The notes beneath the pieces are model-generated. The model saw only the letters and a program-made list of their open reading frames with translations, had not been told where the DNA came from and ran no database searches. A program made the position numbers and the translations under genes. Of a stretch of 64,000 nt of DNA, positions 52,739-60,584 are shown one piece after another. This stretch comes from Scopulibacillus darangshiensis (GTDB lineage: Bacteria; Bacillota; Bacilli; Bacillales; Sporolactobacillaceae), in assembly GCF_004341035.1 (NCBI RefSeq), contig NZ_SLXK01000018.1, positions 16,437-80,436 on the forward strand, written 5' to 3'. How positions within the stretch are numbered: position 1 is the first letter of the stretch; each line of letters begins with the position of its first letter.

Positions 52739-53971
52739 ATGTCAACTTTAAAACAAAAGCTTGAAAAATATGCAGAGCTCGCCGTTAAAAACGGTGTGAA
52801 TGTGCAAAAGGGGCAAGATCTTGTCATCACGGCACCGATCGCAGCTGCCGACTTTGTCCGAATGGTTGTCAAAAAGGCATATCAGGCGGGGGCAAAGCAT
52901 GTCCATTTTAGATGGACGGATGATGAGCTTACTGTGACACGCTTAATGTATGCTTCTGAAGAAACCTTTCAAGAATACCCCGAATCTGAGGTAAAGGCCT
53001 ATGAGACACTGGCCAAAAATGGGGCGGCGTTCCTGGATATTCGCTCGCCGAATCCGGATTTGTTAACAGGCATTGATGCGGAAAAGGTTGCGCGCGATAA
53101 TAAAGTAACCAGATCAGCGCTTAGGGACTATTTCGATTATCGGATGTCTGATAGAGTCAGCTGGTCAATCGTGACCGTTCCTTCAGAAACATGGGCTAAA
53201 AAGGTGTTCCCGGAACTGGATGGAGATGATGCTGTCAACAAGCTGTGGGATACCATCTTCCAAATGACGAGAGCCGACAAGGATGATCCGGTTGAGGCAT
53301 GGGATATACATAAGCAGCAGTTGAACGAAAAAGCCGGATTTTTAAATGATAAAAAATATAAGAAGCTTCACTATAAAGCGCCTGGCACCGATTTAACGAT
53401 TGAATTTGATCCTTCTCATATATGGGCTACTGCAGCAGCAAGCCATCCGGACGGGACAGATTTCATCAAAAACATCCCGACTGAAGAAGTGTACACACTG
53501 CCTTTGAAAACGGGGGTAAATGGTACTGTAACGAGCACCAAGCCGCTTAACTACAGCGGGACGTTAATTGAGGAGCTCTCATTGACATTTGAAAATGGGC
53601 GGATCGTCGACTGTTCCGCGAAAAGCGGCTATGACACATTAAAGCAGTTAGTTGAAACAGATGAAGGCTCGCATTATTTGGGAGAGGTCGCTCTCGTGCC
53701 AAACAATTCACCGATCTCACAATCCGGTTTGATTTTCTTTAATACGTTGTATGATGAAAATGCCTCATGCCATCTTGCTATCGGCAAAGCTTATCCAACT
53801 TGCTTGGAAGGCGGCACGAACATGAACCAAGAAGAGCTTGAGCAGCATGGCGCCAATAACAGCCTGGTTCATGTTGATTTTATGATCGGTTCCGGTGAAC
53901 TTGATGTTGACGGTGAAACGGAGAATGGGGACATCGAGGCGATTCTGCGCAAAGGTCTTTGGGCGTTTTAA
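52739..53971 (+). CDS. ampS: M29 family aminopeptidase AmpS
   Basis: This is a 410-residue cytoplasmic metallo-aminopeptidase. The two-metal ligands typical of M29 are visible: Glu in NIPTEEVYT, Glu in LGEVALVP, His in SCHLAIGKAYP, and the His-Asp pair in LVHVDFMIGS. The second of two adjacent ATGs is chosen for correct spacing from GGAGGG, giving the same length as B. subtilis AmpS. Confidence 0.92.
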   Translation: MSTLKQKLEKYAELAVKNGVNVQKGQDLVITAPIAAADFVRMVVKKAYQAGAKHVHFRWTDDELTVTRLMYASEETFQEYPESEVKAYETLAKNGAAFLDIRSPNPDLLTGIDAEKVARDNKVTRSALRDYFDYRMSDRVSWSIVTVPSETWAKKVFPELDGDDAVNKLWDTIFQMTRADKDDPVEAWDIHKQQLNEKAGFLNDKKYKKLHYKAPGTDLTIEFDPSHIWATAAASHPDGTDFIKNIPTEEVYTLPLKTGVNGTVTSTKPLNYSGTLIEELSLTFENGRIVDCSAKSGYDTLKQLVETDEGSHYLGEVALVPNNSPISQSGLIFFNTLYDENASCHLAIGKAYPTCLEGGTNMNQEELEQHGANNSLVHVDFMIGSGELDVDGETENGDIEAILRKGLWAF

Positions 53972-53989
53972 GAAAATATTGAACGAAAG

Positions 53990-54026
53990 CAGCTCCTTCT
54001 TACGGGTACGAGGGGGCTGTTTTTTT
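53990..54026 (+). terminator. Intrinsic terminator of ampS
   Basis: A 10-bp stem CAGCTCCTTC/GAGGGGGCTG (two G-T pairs) with a 10-base loop is followed by T7. Confidence 0.8.
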
Positions 54027-54095
54027 GCATTCTGAATTTGCAGCTATATAAATTCTTCTTTTTGGAAAGGATGTTCTCAAAAGGAGGATTGAAGA

Positions 54096-54413
54096 ATGCT
54101 GCAAATTAAGCTCGGCGAACATGGCCAGATGGATGTGGATATCATAGAAATCGTCAAACACGATGGCAGGATGATAGATTTCTATTATAAAGATTTTAAC
54201 GAGCCAGACTATATTTCTAACTATTGGATAACACTGCAATTTGTTGACTCAAATTGGAGCGTCACCCATTTCTGTGTGTATCATTCAAACGAAAGGATAT
54301 ACAAGGATGTTCAGGGGTTATTTTCTAGCGCTGTTTTGGAACCTTTGAAAAATGAATTGCTGTCATACATTGACTCTAAAGGGCGGAAGATTAAATCACC
54401 GAAGGTAAGCTAG
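54096..54413 (+). CDS. Conserved-looking protein of unknown function
   Basis: The 105-residue soluble protein has alternating strand-like segments (MIDFYYKDFNEPDY, WITLQFVDSNWSVTHFCVYH) and ends in a basic tail. It follows ampS with AAAGGAGG before its ATG. There is no membrane segment or known motif, and I do not recognise the family. Confidence 0.6.
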   Translation: MLQIKLGEHGQMDVDIIEIVKHDGRMIDFYYKDFNEPDYISNYWITLQFVDSNWSVTHFCVYHSNERIYKDVQGLFSSAVLEPLKNELLSYIDSKGRKIKSPKVS

Positions 54414-54464
54414 ATTGATATTGACAGCTTTCCTTTTTCAAATTTTTGGATTGCACTAGATGAG

Positions 54465-54492
54465 TTGACAATGTTGATCTAAATTGTATAAT
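54465..54492 (+). promoter_or_regulatory. Consensus promoter placed for leaderless transcription of the ArsR gene
   Basis: TTGACA (54465-54470), a 16-base spacer and a perfect TATAAT (54487-54492). The ATG at 54499 begins only 6 bases after the -10 box, where transcription would start. Confidence 0.65.
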
Positions 54493-54498
54493 AGTTTT

Positions 54499-54786
54499 AT
54501 GACATTAAAACAATTAGATGACCAGCAACGTATTAAAATATTTAATGCGTTGGCAGATGAAAAAAGAATTCGTATGATTCGTTTACTATTTCGCGAGTAC
54601 AATCGACCAATGTGTTCAGATATTGGAAGGAGTTTAGAGATCAGCAAGTCAAATGGTTCGTATCATTTAAAAATTTTATCCGACGCACAATTAGTTTCGA
54701 TTGAACGTGAAGGTGTAACAAAGTATGTCACTCTAAATAAAGAGATGTTTGATCGGTATTTACCAGGATTTTTGACTACACTCTGA
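54499..54786 (+). CDS. ArsR/SmtB-type transcriptional regulator
   Basis: A 95-residue winged-helix repressor reading IFNALADEKRIRMIRLLF, then MCSDIGRSLEISKSNGSYHLKILSDAQLV (helix-turn-helix) and the wing SIEREGVTKYVTLN. No obvious metal-binding CxC is present; one Cys (MCSD) remains, so it may sense something other than metal. It probably represses the MFS exporter 70 bases downstream. No ribosome site precedes the ATG: the transcript is likely leaderless. Confidence 0.85.
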   Translation: MTLKQLDDQQRIKIFNALADEKRIRMIRLLFREYNRPMCSDIGRSLEISKSNGSYHLKILSDAQLVSIEREGVTKYVTLNKEMFDRYLPGFLTTL

Positions 54787-54856
54787 TGTGGTCACTTTTT
54801 TCAATTAATAGTTTTAATGTTTTATGACTATAAAATAACGAAGGGTAGAAAACAGG

Positions 54857-56182
54857 ATGAAAAGTAAAGAGAATGGTCTGATCTTAACTTTGTGTTTCAT
54901 AGTTTTATCAGGAGTGATGAACTCCATTTTGTTTAATGTGGCACTTGTCGACATGAAAGAAGAACTAAAGGTAACAGCTTCTATGATTAGCTGGGTCGTG
55001 ATTATATATACAATGATCATTGCCTGCGGTTCCATCACTTACAGCAAATTGGCTTCCTACTTCCAACTTAAGACCTTATTAGTCTTTGGTGTGTGTTTAT
55101 TCGTGTGTGGTTCCATCATTGGTTCCATAACCAATCAGTATATTTTTGTGATCATTGCACGGATTATTCAATCTGCCGGGGGCAGTGCCTTCATTGCTTT
55201 GTCAATGATTACCGCCAATCAATATATGATAGAATCTAAAAGAAACATGGCTTTAACGTTAATTGGTGGATGTTTATCACTAGGTTCCGGAATAGGCTTT
55301 TTGATTGGTGGCACTTTTACTTATGCATGGGGCTGGCACTCTTTGTTTCTATTGATGCTGTTGGTCGTTCTAACACTCATCGGGTTATTTACGGTTATGC
55401 CTTCCGGGTATACCAATCAACAAAAGGAGGCCCGACCTTTTGACTTCATCGGATTATTATTTTTATTGATTTTCGTTGTGTCTTTTATTCTGGGTGTTAA
55501 AATGAATGGCTATCTCCTTATCATAACGGTCATGTCAGTTGTTGGTTTAATGGCTCATGGGAAACGCAAAAATTTGGTTCTATTTGTTGATCTATCTATT
55601 TTTAGACATTTCGCTTTTAGCAGATTGATCATGATCAGCTTTGTCAATAACGCAGCCATGGTTGGTATGGTATTTTTATTCCCACTATTATCTGAGCAAC
55701 ATTTTCTCCTTACTGCCATTAGCACAGGTCTTATTTTAGGCGTGATCTCAATCCTGGCCTTTTTGATAAGTTTTATTGCAAAAAAGAGCCTAAATGTCAT
55801 CAGCAGTAAGCAACTCATCGGATATTCCACGGTCATACAACTCACCGGATTCCTCATGTTGGCGAGTGTTGGTGTAACACAACTTGTATTCGCAATGCTT
55901 GGTGTTTTCGCCATCTATATAGGCTTCACGATGATGACAGTCGCAATCAATATTGAAATTCCGCGAACGATAGTAAAAGACAAAAATGCGATGGGATTAG
56001 GGATCTATAACCTTATCAACTTTCTGGGCATGTCGTTTGGACCGGCCATATCAAGCCGCATTTTGAACTCGTTCTCTCATTTCAGTTATGCTTTCATCTT
56101 TTTTATTGTCATTTTGATCTTGTCGATTGTCTTATCATTAATAAATGTGCAAAAAATGTCTGCTAGGAAGGCGGAAGTATAG
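54857..56182 (+). CDS. MFS exporter, DHA2/TetL-like
   Basis: This is a 441-residue membrane protein with about 14 hydrophobic segments. FNVALVDMKEELKVTASMIS near the start and ARIIQSAGGSAFIALSMI near residue 100 are motifs of the 14-segment drug:H+ antiporters (TetL, QacA). Its ribosome site is weak. The preceding ArsR protein is the probable repressor, suggesting inducible resistance to some toxic compound. Codon use looks slightly more A/T rich than the flanking genes, which is compatible with acquisition by transfer but not proof. Confidence 0.85.
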   Translation: MKSKENGLILTLCFIVLSGVMNSILFNVALVDMKEELKVTASMISWVVIIYTMIIACGSITYSKLASYFQLKTLLVFGVCLFVCGSIIGSITNQYIFVIIARIIQSAGGSAFIALSMITANQYMIESKRNMALTLIGGCLSLGSGIGFLIGGTFTYAWGWHSLFLLMLLVVLTLIGLFTVMPSGYTNQQKEARPFDFIGLLFLLIFVVSFILGVKMNGYLLIITVMSVVGLMAHGKRKNLVLFVDLSIFRHFAFSRLIMISFVNNAAMVGMVFLFPLLSEQHFLLTAISTGLILGVISILAFLISFIAKKSLNVISSKQLIGYSTVIQLTGFLMLASVGVTQLVFAMLGVFAIYIGFTMMTVAINIEIPRTIVKDKNAMGLGIYNLINFLGMSFGPAISSRILNSFSHFSYAFIFFIVILILSIVLSLINVQKMSARKAEV

Positions 56183-56220
56183 GGTCACTCATTGGGCTGC
56201 GTGTCTTGCTTTGGGGGGGA

Positions 56221-56301
56221 ATGGATTTAATGAAACTATTTAATCTGTTTGCGGGCGGTGACTGCTTCGCTGGTATTGCCCCTTTTAATGTGAATAAATA
56301 A
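56221..56301 (+). CDS. Possible 23-26 residue Cys-containing peptide
   Basis: A run of seven Gs precedes two in-frame ATGs (56221 and 56230). From the second, the peptide begins MKLFNLFAGGDCFAGIAPF. The amphipathic start and short Cys tail recall AgrD-like or bacteriocin-like peptides, but no processing enzyme gene is near. It lies 38 bases after the MFS gene. Low confidence. Confidence 0.3.
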   Translation: MDLMKLFNLFAGGDCFAGIAPFNVNK

Positions 56302-56336
56302 ACTTACTAAGATTTTTATAAAAGTAAACTCAAAAT

Positions 56337-56377
56337 ACCTGATTGGTACTATAACGTACAAAAATCAGGTGTTTTTT
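56337..56377 (+). terminator. Intrinsic terminator after the MFS/peptide region
   Basis: An 8-bp stem ACCTGATT/AATCAGGT with an inner GTAC/GTAC pairing is followed by GT6. Confidence 0.7.
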
Positions 56378-56445
56378 GTATGCGTTTTTCTTAACGTACA
56401 CTATACCCCAAAAAGTCCTGTGACCTCAAAAAAATCATGAATCAA

Positions 56446-56487
56446 CGGAAATACACGAGACTCCCGCGGAAAGCGAGTGTATTTCCG
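56446..56487. repeat. Stem-loop of the Bacillus-type GACTCCCGCGG intergenic motif
   Basis: CGGAAATACAC (56446-56456) and GTGTATTTCCG (56477-56487) form a perfect 11-bp stem around GACTCCCGCGGAAAGCG. Similar GACTCC(T/C)GCGG hairpins recur in intergenic regions of many Bacillales. It is a separate type from the repeat family of this window and occurs once here. Confidence 0.55.
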
Positions 56488-56610
56488 CTTATAATAACGA
56501 AACAACAACGGCATTTTTTCTAAAAAATTGAAATTCCGTTTCCCTATTTTCTGTTTAAAAGTAATTATGAAATCGATTCGGTTATCTTGAAAATCGAAGG
56601 ATTTTCAGTG

Positions 56611-56638
56611 CCCTTAAGCTAGCTTAGGGGATTTTTTT
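56611..56638 (+). terminator. Terminator before repeat copy 8
   Basis: CCCTTAAG/CTTAGGGG (8-bp stem, one G-T) with a CTAG loop is followed by A and T7. Confidence 0.7.
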
Positions 56639-56731
56639 GTTAATCAGAAAGTATAAACTTTCCGACGCACATAAGTGCAGCTAAGCCTCTGGCTGCGCCA
56701 TTAAGGCTTGCCAATCGGCAAGTTTTCTTTA
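56639..56731 (+). repeat. Intergenic repeat family, copy 8 (short form)
   Basis: A 93-bp copy: GTTAATCAGAAAGTATAAACTTTCCGACG, then CACATAAGTGCA. The closing hairpin CTTGCC-AATC-GGCAAG again keeps pairing by a double change, followed by TTTTCTTTA. Its last TTA is the complement of the stop codon of a decayed minus-strand frame. Confidence 0.9.
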
Positions 56732-56908
56732 GCGCAGCTTGCTTTCGTCTAACACAATGTATAAAAGTGTACCGATTAAAATGACATATTGTAAAACATT
56801 ATAAATTTGAAATGACAATACATATAGAAACGTTACGTTAAAGCCCCTTCCATTTAAGGCGAGCGCAAGTAGCCCTGGGTAATTGGGACATGAATATTGC
56901 TAGTCTAT
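56729..56908 (-). pseudogene. C-terminal fragment of an unidentified membrane protein gene
   Basis: On the minus strand a frame without start codon encodes a segment with YPGLLALALNGRGFNVTFLY and a strongly hydrophobic SFQIYNVLQYVILIGTLLYI, ending DESKLR at a TAA in the tail of repeat copy 8. Upstream an in-frame TAG closes the frame. The look is that of the last membrane segments of a lost transporter or similar protein. Confidence 0.4.
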
Positions 56909-56960
56909 TGAACATATTTATAATCAATGAAGCACTTTAACAAGATTAAGGAGGGTCAAT

Positions 56961-57851
56961 ATGGCAGATAAAATAAAAATAGGCCTCATTCAAGCCTCAA
57001 ATGATGTCAATGGCAATGAGCCTGTGGAGGTTCATAAGGAAAAGGCGATCGAAAAACATATTAAACTCGTGAGAGAAGCGGCTAGGTCCGGTGCGAAAAT
57101 GGTCTGTTTGCAAGAGATCTTTTATGGTCCATATTTTTGTGCGGAACAAAGTACCAAATGGTATGATGCGGCAGAAGAAGTCCCTGATGGACCAACGAGC
57201 AATCTCTTTCAATCACTTGCCCGTGAACTTGGTGTTGTCATTATTTTGCCAGTCTATGAACGCGAAGGAATTGCGACCTATTATAACACCGCAGCGGTTA
57301 TTGATGCAGATGGTTCGTACTTAGGGAAATACCGCAAACAGCATATCCCGCAAATTACCGTTAATGAAGCGGGCAGCGGTTTTCTTGAGAAGTTTTATTT
57401 CAAGCCCGGTAATCTTGGCTACCCGGTATTTGATACCGCATTTGGCAAAGTGGGTGTTTACATCTGCTACGATCGCCATTTTCCTGAAGGTGCAAGATTG
57501 CTAGCTTTAAATGGAGCGGAAATCGTATTTAATCCTTCTGCTACAGTTGCGGGATTGTCTGAATATCTGTGGAAATTGGAGCAGCCGGCACATGCTGTTG
57601 CAAATGGTTACTATATTGGGGCGATTAACCGTGTTGGGTTGGAAGCACCTTGGAATATGGGTGAATTTTATGGCCAGTCTTATTTGGTTGACCCTAGGGG
57701 AAACTTTGTTGCCATGGGAACGAGGGACCGGGATGAGGTTGTGATCGGGGAAATGGATAGAAAGCTAATTAGGGAAGTACGGGACACTTGGCAATTCTTC
57801 CGTGACCGCCGGCCCGAAACTTATGATGATATGACAGCCCTAAAGCCCTGA
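56961..57851 (+). CDS. pydC: Beta-ureidopropionase (N-carbamoyl-beta-alanine amidohydrolase), nitrilase family
   Basis: This enzyme hydrolyses N-carbamoyl-beta-alanine to beta-alanine, CO2 and ammonia. The nitrilase triad is visible: Glu52 in CLQEIFYGPYF, Lys in KYRKQHIPQ, Cys in VYICYDRHFPEG. The length of 296 residues is usual. It is the first gene of an operon whose other members carry out the two preceding steps, which supports this substrate over other nitrilases. The ATG at 56961 follows AAGGAGGG. Confidence 0.9.
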   Translation: MADKIKIGLIQASNDVNGNEPVEVHKEKAIEKHIKLVREAARSGAKMVCLQEIFYGPYFCAEQSTKWYDAAEEVPDGPTSNLFQSLARELGVVIILPVYEREGIATYYNTAAVIDADGSYLGKYRKQHIPQITVNEAGSGFLEKFYFKPGNLGYPVFDTAFGKVGVYICYDRHFPEGARLLALNGAEIVFNPSATVAGLSEYLWKLEQPAHAVANGYYIGAINRVGLEAPWNMGEFYGQSYLVDPRGNFVAMGTRDRDEVVIGEMDRKLIREVRDTWQFFRDRRPETYDDMTALKP

Positions 57852-57875
57852 AAATGATAAGGGAGGTTTTTGATC

Positions 57876-59243
57876 TTGGGAAAAGCGAGGCATGCATCAA
57901 TAGATGACCTTATCAAGAACTTTGAAGAAGTCAATCACGGGTTTAATGCTGCTGAAGCATTGGATGAATCTAATCGTTGCCTGTACTGCTATGATGCGCC
58001 ATGCATCAAGGCTTGCCCGACAGGTATAAATATTCCTTCTTTTATAAAAAAGATTGCATCGGGGAATTTAAAGGGATCAGCCAGAACCATTATGGCATCC
58101 AATCCTGTCGGCGCCAGCTGTTCCCGTGTCTGTCCAACGGAGGAATTATGTGAGGGTGCCTGTGTGTTAAACCATTCAACGAAACCGATTATGATTGGCG
58201 ATCTTCAGCGTTTTGCAACAGATTGGGCGATTAAAAATGAACAAATCCTTTTCAAAAAAGGAAAACCAAATCATAGGCGTGTGGCAGTCGTTGGCGGCGG
58301 CCCCGCTGGTTTATCAGCTGCCCGCGAGCTTGCTTTATTGGGATACAAAGTAACCATTTTTGAGGCGAAAGAACAAGCGGGCGGATTGGATACGTACGGT
58401 ATCGTTTCATTTCGCCTTCCGCAACACATCTCCTTTTGGGAAGTGCAGCAAGTTGAAAGCCTTGATGTTGATATAAGAACGAATACAAGGGTTGGTCAAG
58501 ATATTCCCGCCCAAGATCTGATTGACAATTATGATGCCGTGATATTAGCGGCAGGTATGTCAAAGGTTCCGATGCTTGGCATTGAAGGAGAAGAGCTGGA
58601 AGGTGTACATGATGCGATTGAATTTGTTGAAGCCACAAAAACATCACCTATTAACGATGAGCTTGCAGGGAAGAACGTCGTAGTGATCGGTGCGGGAAAT
58701 ACGGCGATCGATGGCGCGACATGTTCGGTTCGGCTCGGAGCAGAAAATGTCAAGATCCTCTACCGGCGGACAAAATCGGAAATGACAGCTTATGATTTTG
58801 AATACGAGTTTGCAAAACAAGATGGTGTTGAGTTTCGATGGCTGACAGCACCCAAAAGAATTATTGATGACGGCTACGGACGTGTCAAACAGGTGGAATG
58901 TATCCGCATGGAGCTTGGGAAGCCCGGAGAAGATGGCCGACTCCGGCCGATGCCGATCGAAGGTTCAGAATTTATTTTGGAAACGGATACAGTGATCAAG
59001 GCGATCGGCCAAACACGATACAAAGAATTGGCCGAGGCTTTCGGACTAAGGCACGTCAATGGCGTTGTTAAAGTGAATGAGAAGACTTGCCAAACATCTC
59101 ACCCCAAAATTTTTGCTGCTGGTGATGTGATCTTTGGAGGCGGCCAAGGTGAAGCGATGGTCGTTTCCGCGGCAAAGCATGGCAAGGAAGCAGCGTACGC
59201 GATTCATAAGCAATTGAGGTCCGCTTCCATTGAAAGCGCCTAA
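57876..59243 (+). CDS. preT: NAD-dependent dihydropyrimidine dehydrogenase subunit PreT
   Basis: PreT feeds electrons from NADH to PreA, which reduces uracil or thymine. About 455 residues: N-terminal Fe-S binding CLYCYDAPCIKACPTG and CSRVCPTEELCEGAC (about 35-95), FAD-binding VAVVGGGPAGLSAAREL near 135, and NAD-binding VVVIGAGNTAIDGATCSVRL near 270. The second TTG (57876) is chosen, 9 bases after GGGAGG; the first (57870) is too close to it. The gap to pydC is 24 bases. Confidence 0.9.
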   Translation: MGKARHASIDDLIKNFEEVNHGFNAAEALDESNRCLYCYDAPCIKACPTGINIPSFIKKIASGNLKGSARTIMASNPVGASCSRVCPTEELCEGACVLNHSTKPIMIGDLQRFATDWAIKNEQILFKKGKPNHRRVAVVGGGPAGLSAARELALLGYKVTIFEAKEQAGGLDTYGIVSFRLPQHISFWEVQQVESLDVDIRTNTRVGQDIPAQDLIDNYDAVILAAGMSKVPMLGIEGEELEGVHDAIEFVEATKTSPINDELAGKNVVVIGAGNTAIDGATCSVRLGAENVKILYRRTKSEMTAYDFEYEFAKQDGVEFRWLTAPKRIIDDGYGRVKQVECIRMELGKPGEDGRLRPMPIEGSEFILETDTVIKAIGQTRYKELAEAFGLRHVNGVVKVNEKTCQTSHPKIFAAGDVIFGGGQGEAMVVSAAKHGKEAAYAIHKQLRSASIESA

Positions 59244-59270
59244 AATCCTTTATGAAAGGAGAGTAATAGT

Positions 59271-60551
59271 ATGGCTGATTTACGGGCAAATCTTGCAGGG
59301 ATCACTTCCCCAAACCCATTTTGGCTTGCCTCAGCCCCTCCGACAAATACCGGCTACCAGGTGCAAAGGGCTTTCGAAGCCGGATGGGGCGGCGCCGTTT
59401 GGAAAACGCTTGGCGAGCCTATTATCAATACCACATCACGTTTTGGTTCGATAGATTTTAACGGTCAGAAGGTAGCCGGTTTCAATAACATTGAACTTAT
59501 AACAGACCGGCCGCTTGATGTCAATTTAAAAGAAATATATGAAACGAAAAAGAGGTTTCCGGACCGAGCCATTATTGCTTCATTGATGGTTGAGCCGAAA
59601 CAAGAAAAGTGGCATGAGATTGTCAAACGAGTAGAGGATGTCGGCGTCGACGGTCTTGAACTTAACTTCGGCTGCCCGCATGGCATGGCGGAAAGGGGGA
59701 TGGGTGCCGCTTCCGGCCAGCAGCCTGACTTAGTTGAAGCGCAAACGATGTGGGCGAAAGAAGCGGCAACGACACCGGTGATCGTAAAATTGACACCGAA
59801 CATTACAGACATTACGGTGACAGCTGAATCCGCCGTGAAAGGCGGCGCCGATGCCGTCAGTATGATCAACACGATCAACAGCTTAGCTGGGGTCGATTTG
59901 GACACTTGGGATACGATCCCAAATGTTGCCGGCAAAGGAGCGCATGGCGGCTATTGCGGTCCGGCTGTCAAACCGATCGCATTGAACATGGTCGCTGAAT
60001 GTGCGCGGCATCCGAATATTAATGTGCCTATTTCTGGTATTGGCGGCATTTCCAATTGGCAGGATGCAGTCGAATTTATGCTTATGGGGGCAAGTGCCGT
60101 TCAAGTGTGCACGGCAGCAATGCACCATGGATTCCGAATCGTGGAGGATATGACTGACGGGCTTAATAATTATTTGGATGAGAAGGGCATCTCTTCGCTT
60201 GCCGGCCTCATCGGGAAATCGGTTAACAAATATTCGAATTGGGGCGATCTTGATTTAAATTATAAAGTGGTTGCGAGGATTAATAATGATATTTGCATTA
60301 ACTGCAACAAATGCCATATTGCTTGTGAGGATACTTCGCACCAATGCATTGATATGCTGACAAATGCTGACGGCAGCGATTATCTGAAGGTCCGGGAAGA
60401 GGATTGTGTTGGCTGTAATTTGTGTTCTATCGTATGCCCTGTAGATGGGGCGATTGATATGATCGAATTGCCACAAACGGAAGCGCCGATGACATGGAAC
60501 GAGCGGCAGGCAGCGATCAGTCATTCCAAGATGAACACGGCAAAACTTTAA
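59271..60551 (+). CDS. preA: NAD-dependent dihydropyrimidine dehydrogenase subunit PreA
   Basis: This catalytic subunit reduces uracil or thymine to the 5,6-dihydro form. The 426-residue protein has a DHOD-type FMN barrel (about 1-310; LNFGCPHGMAERGMG, GIGGISNWQDAVEFML) followed by two 4Fe-4S motifs, CINCNKCHIAC and CVGCNLCSIVCP (about 340-390). Start ATG at 59271 with AAAGGAGAG upstream. It forms the complex with PreT encoded just upstream. Confidence 0.93.
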   Translation: MADLRANLAGITSPNPFWLASAPPTNTGYQVQRAFEAGWGGAVWKTLGEPIINTTSRFGSIDFNGQKVAGFNNIELITDRPLDVNLKEIYETKKRFPDRAIIASLMVEPKQEKWHEIVKRVEDVGVDGLELNFGCPHGMAERGMGAASGQQPDLVEAQTMWAKEAATTPVIVKLTPNITDITVTAESAVKGGADAVSMINTINSLAGVDLDTWDTIPNVAGKGAHGGYCGPAVKPIALNMVAECARHPNINVPISGIGGISNWQDAVEFMLMGASAVQVCTAAMHHGFRIVEDMTDGLNNYLDEKGISSLAGLIGKSVNKYSNWGDLDLNYKVVARINNDICINCNKCHIACEDTSHQCIDMLTNADGSDYLKVREEDCVGCNLCSIVCPVDGAIDMIELPQTEAPMTWNERQAAISHSKMNTAKL

Positions 60552-60584
60552 TTTTAAATGATTAGCTTATTTGGAGGGACATTG

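Larger units (their letters stand above)
56302..56728. other. Intergenic stretch holding terminators and repeats
   Basis: Apart from the elements listed separately (two terminator hairpins, a stem-loop at 56446-56487, repeat copy 8) I see no gene here. A/T-rich sequence predominates. Confidence 0.6.
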
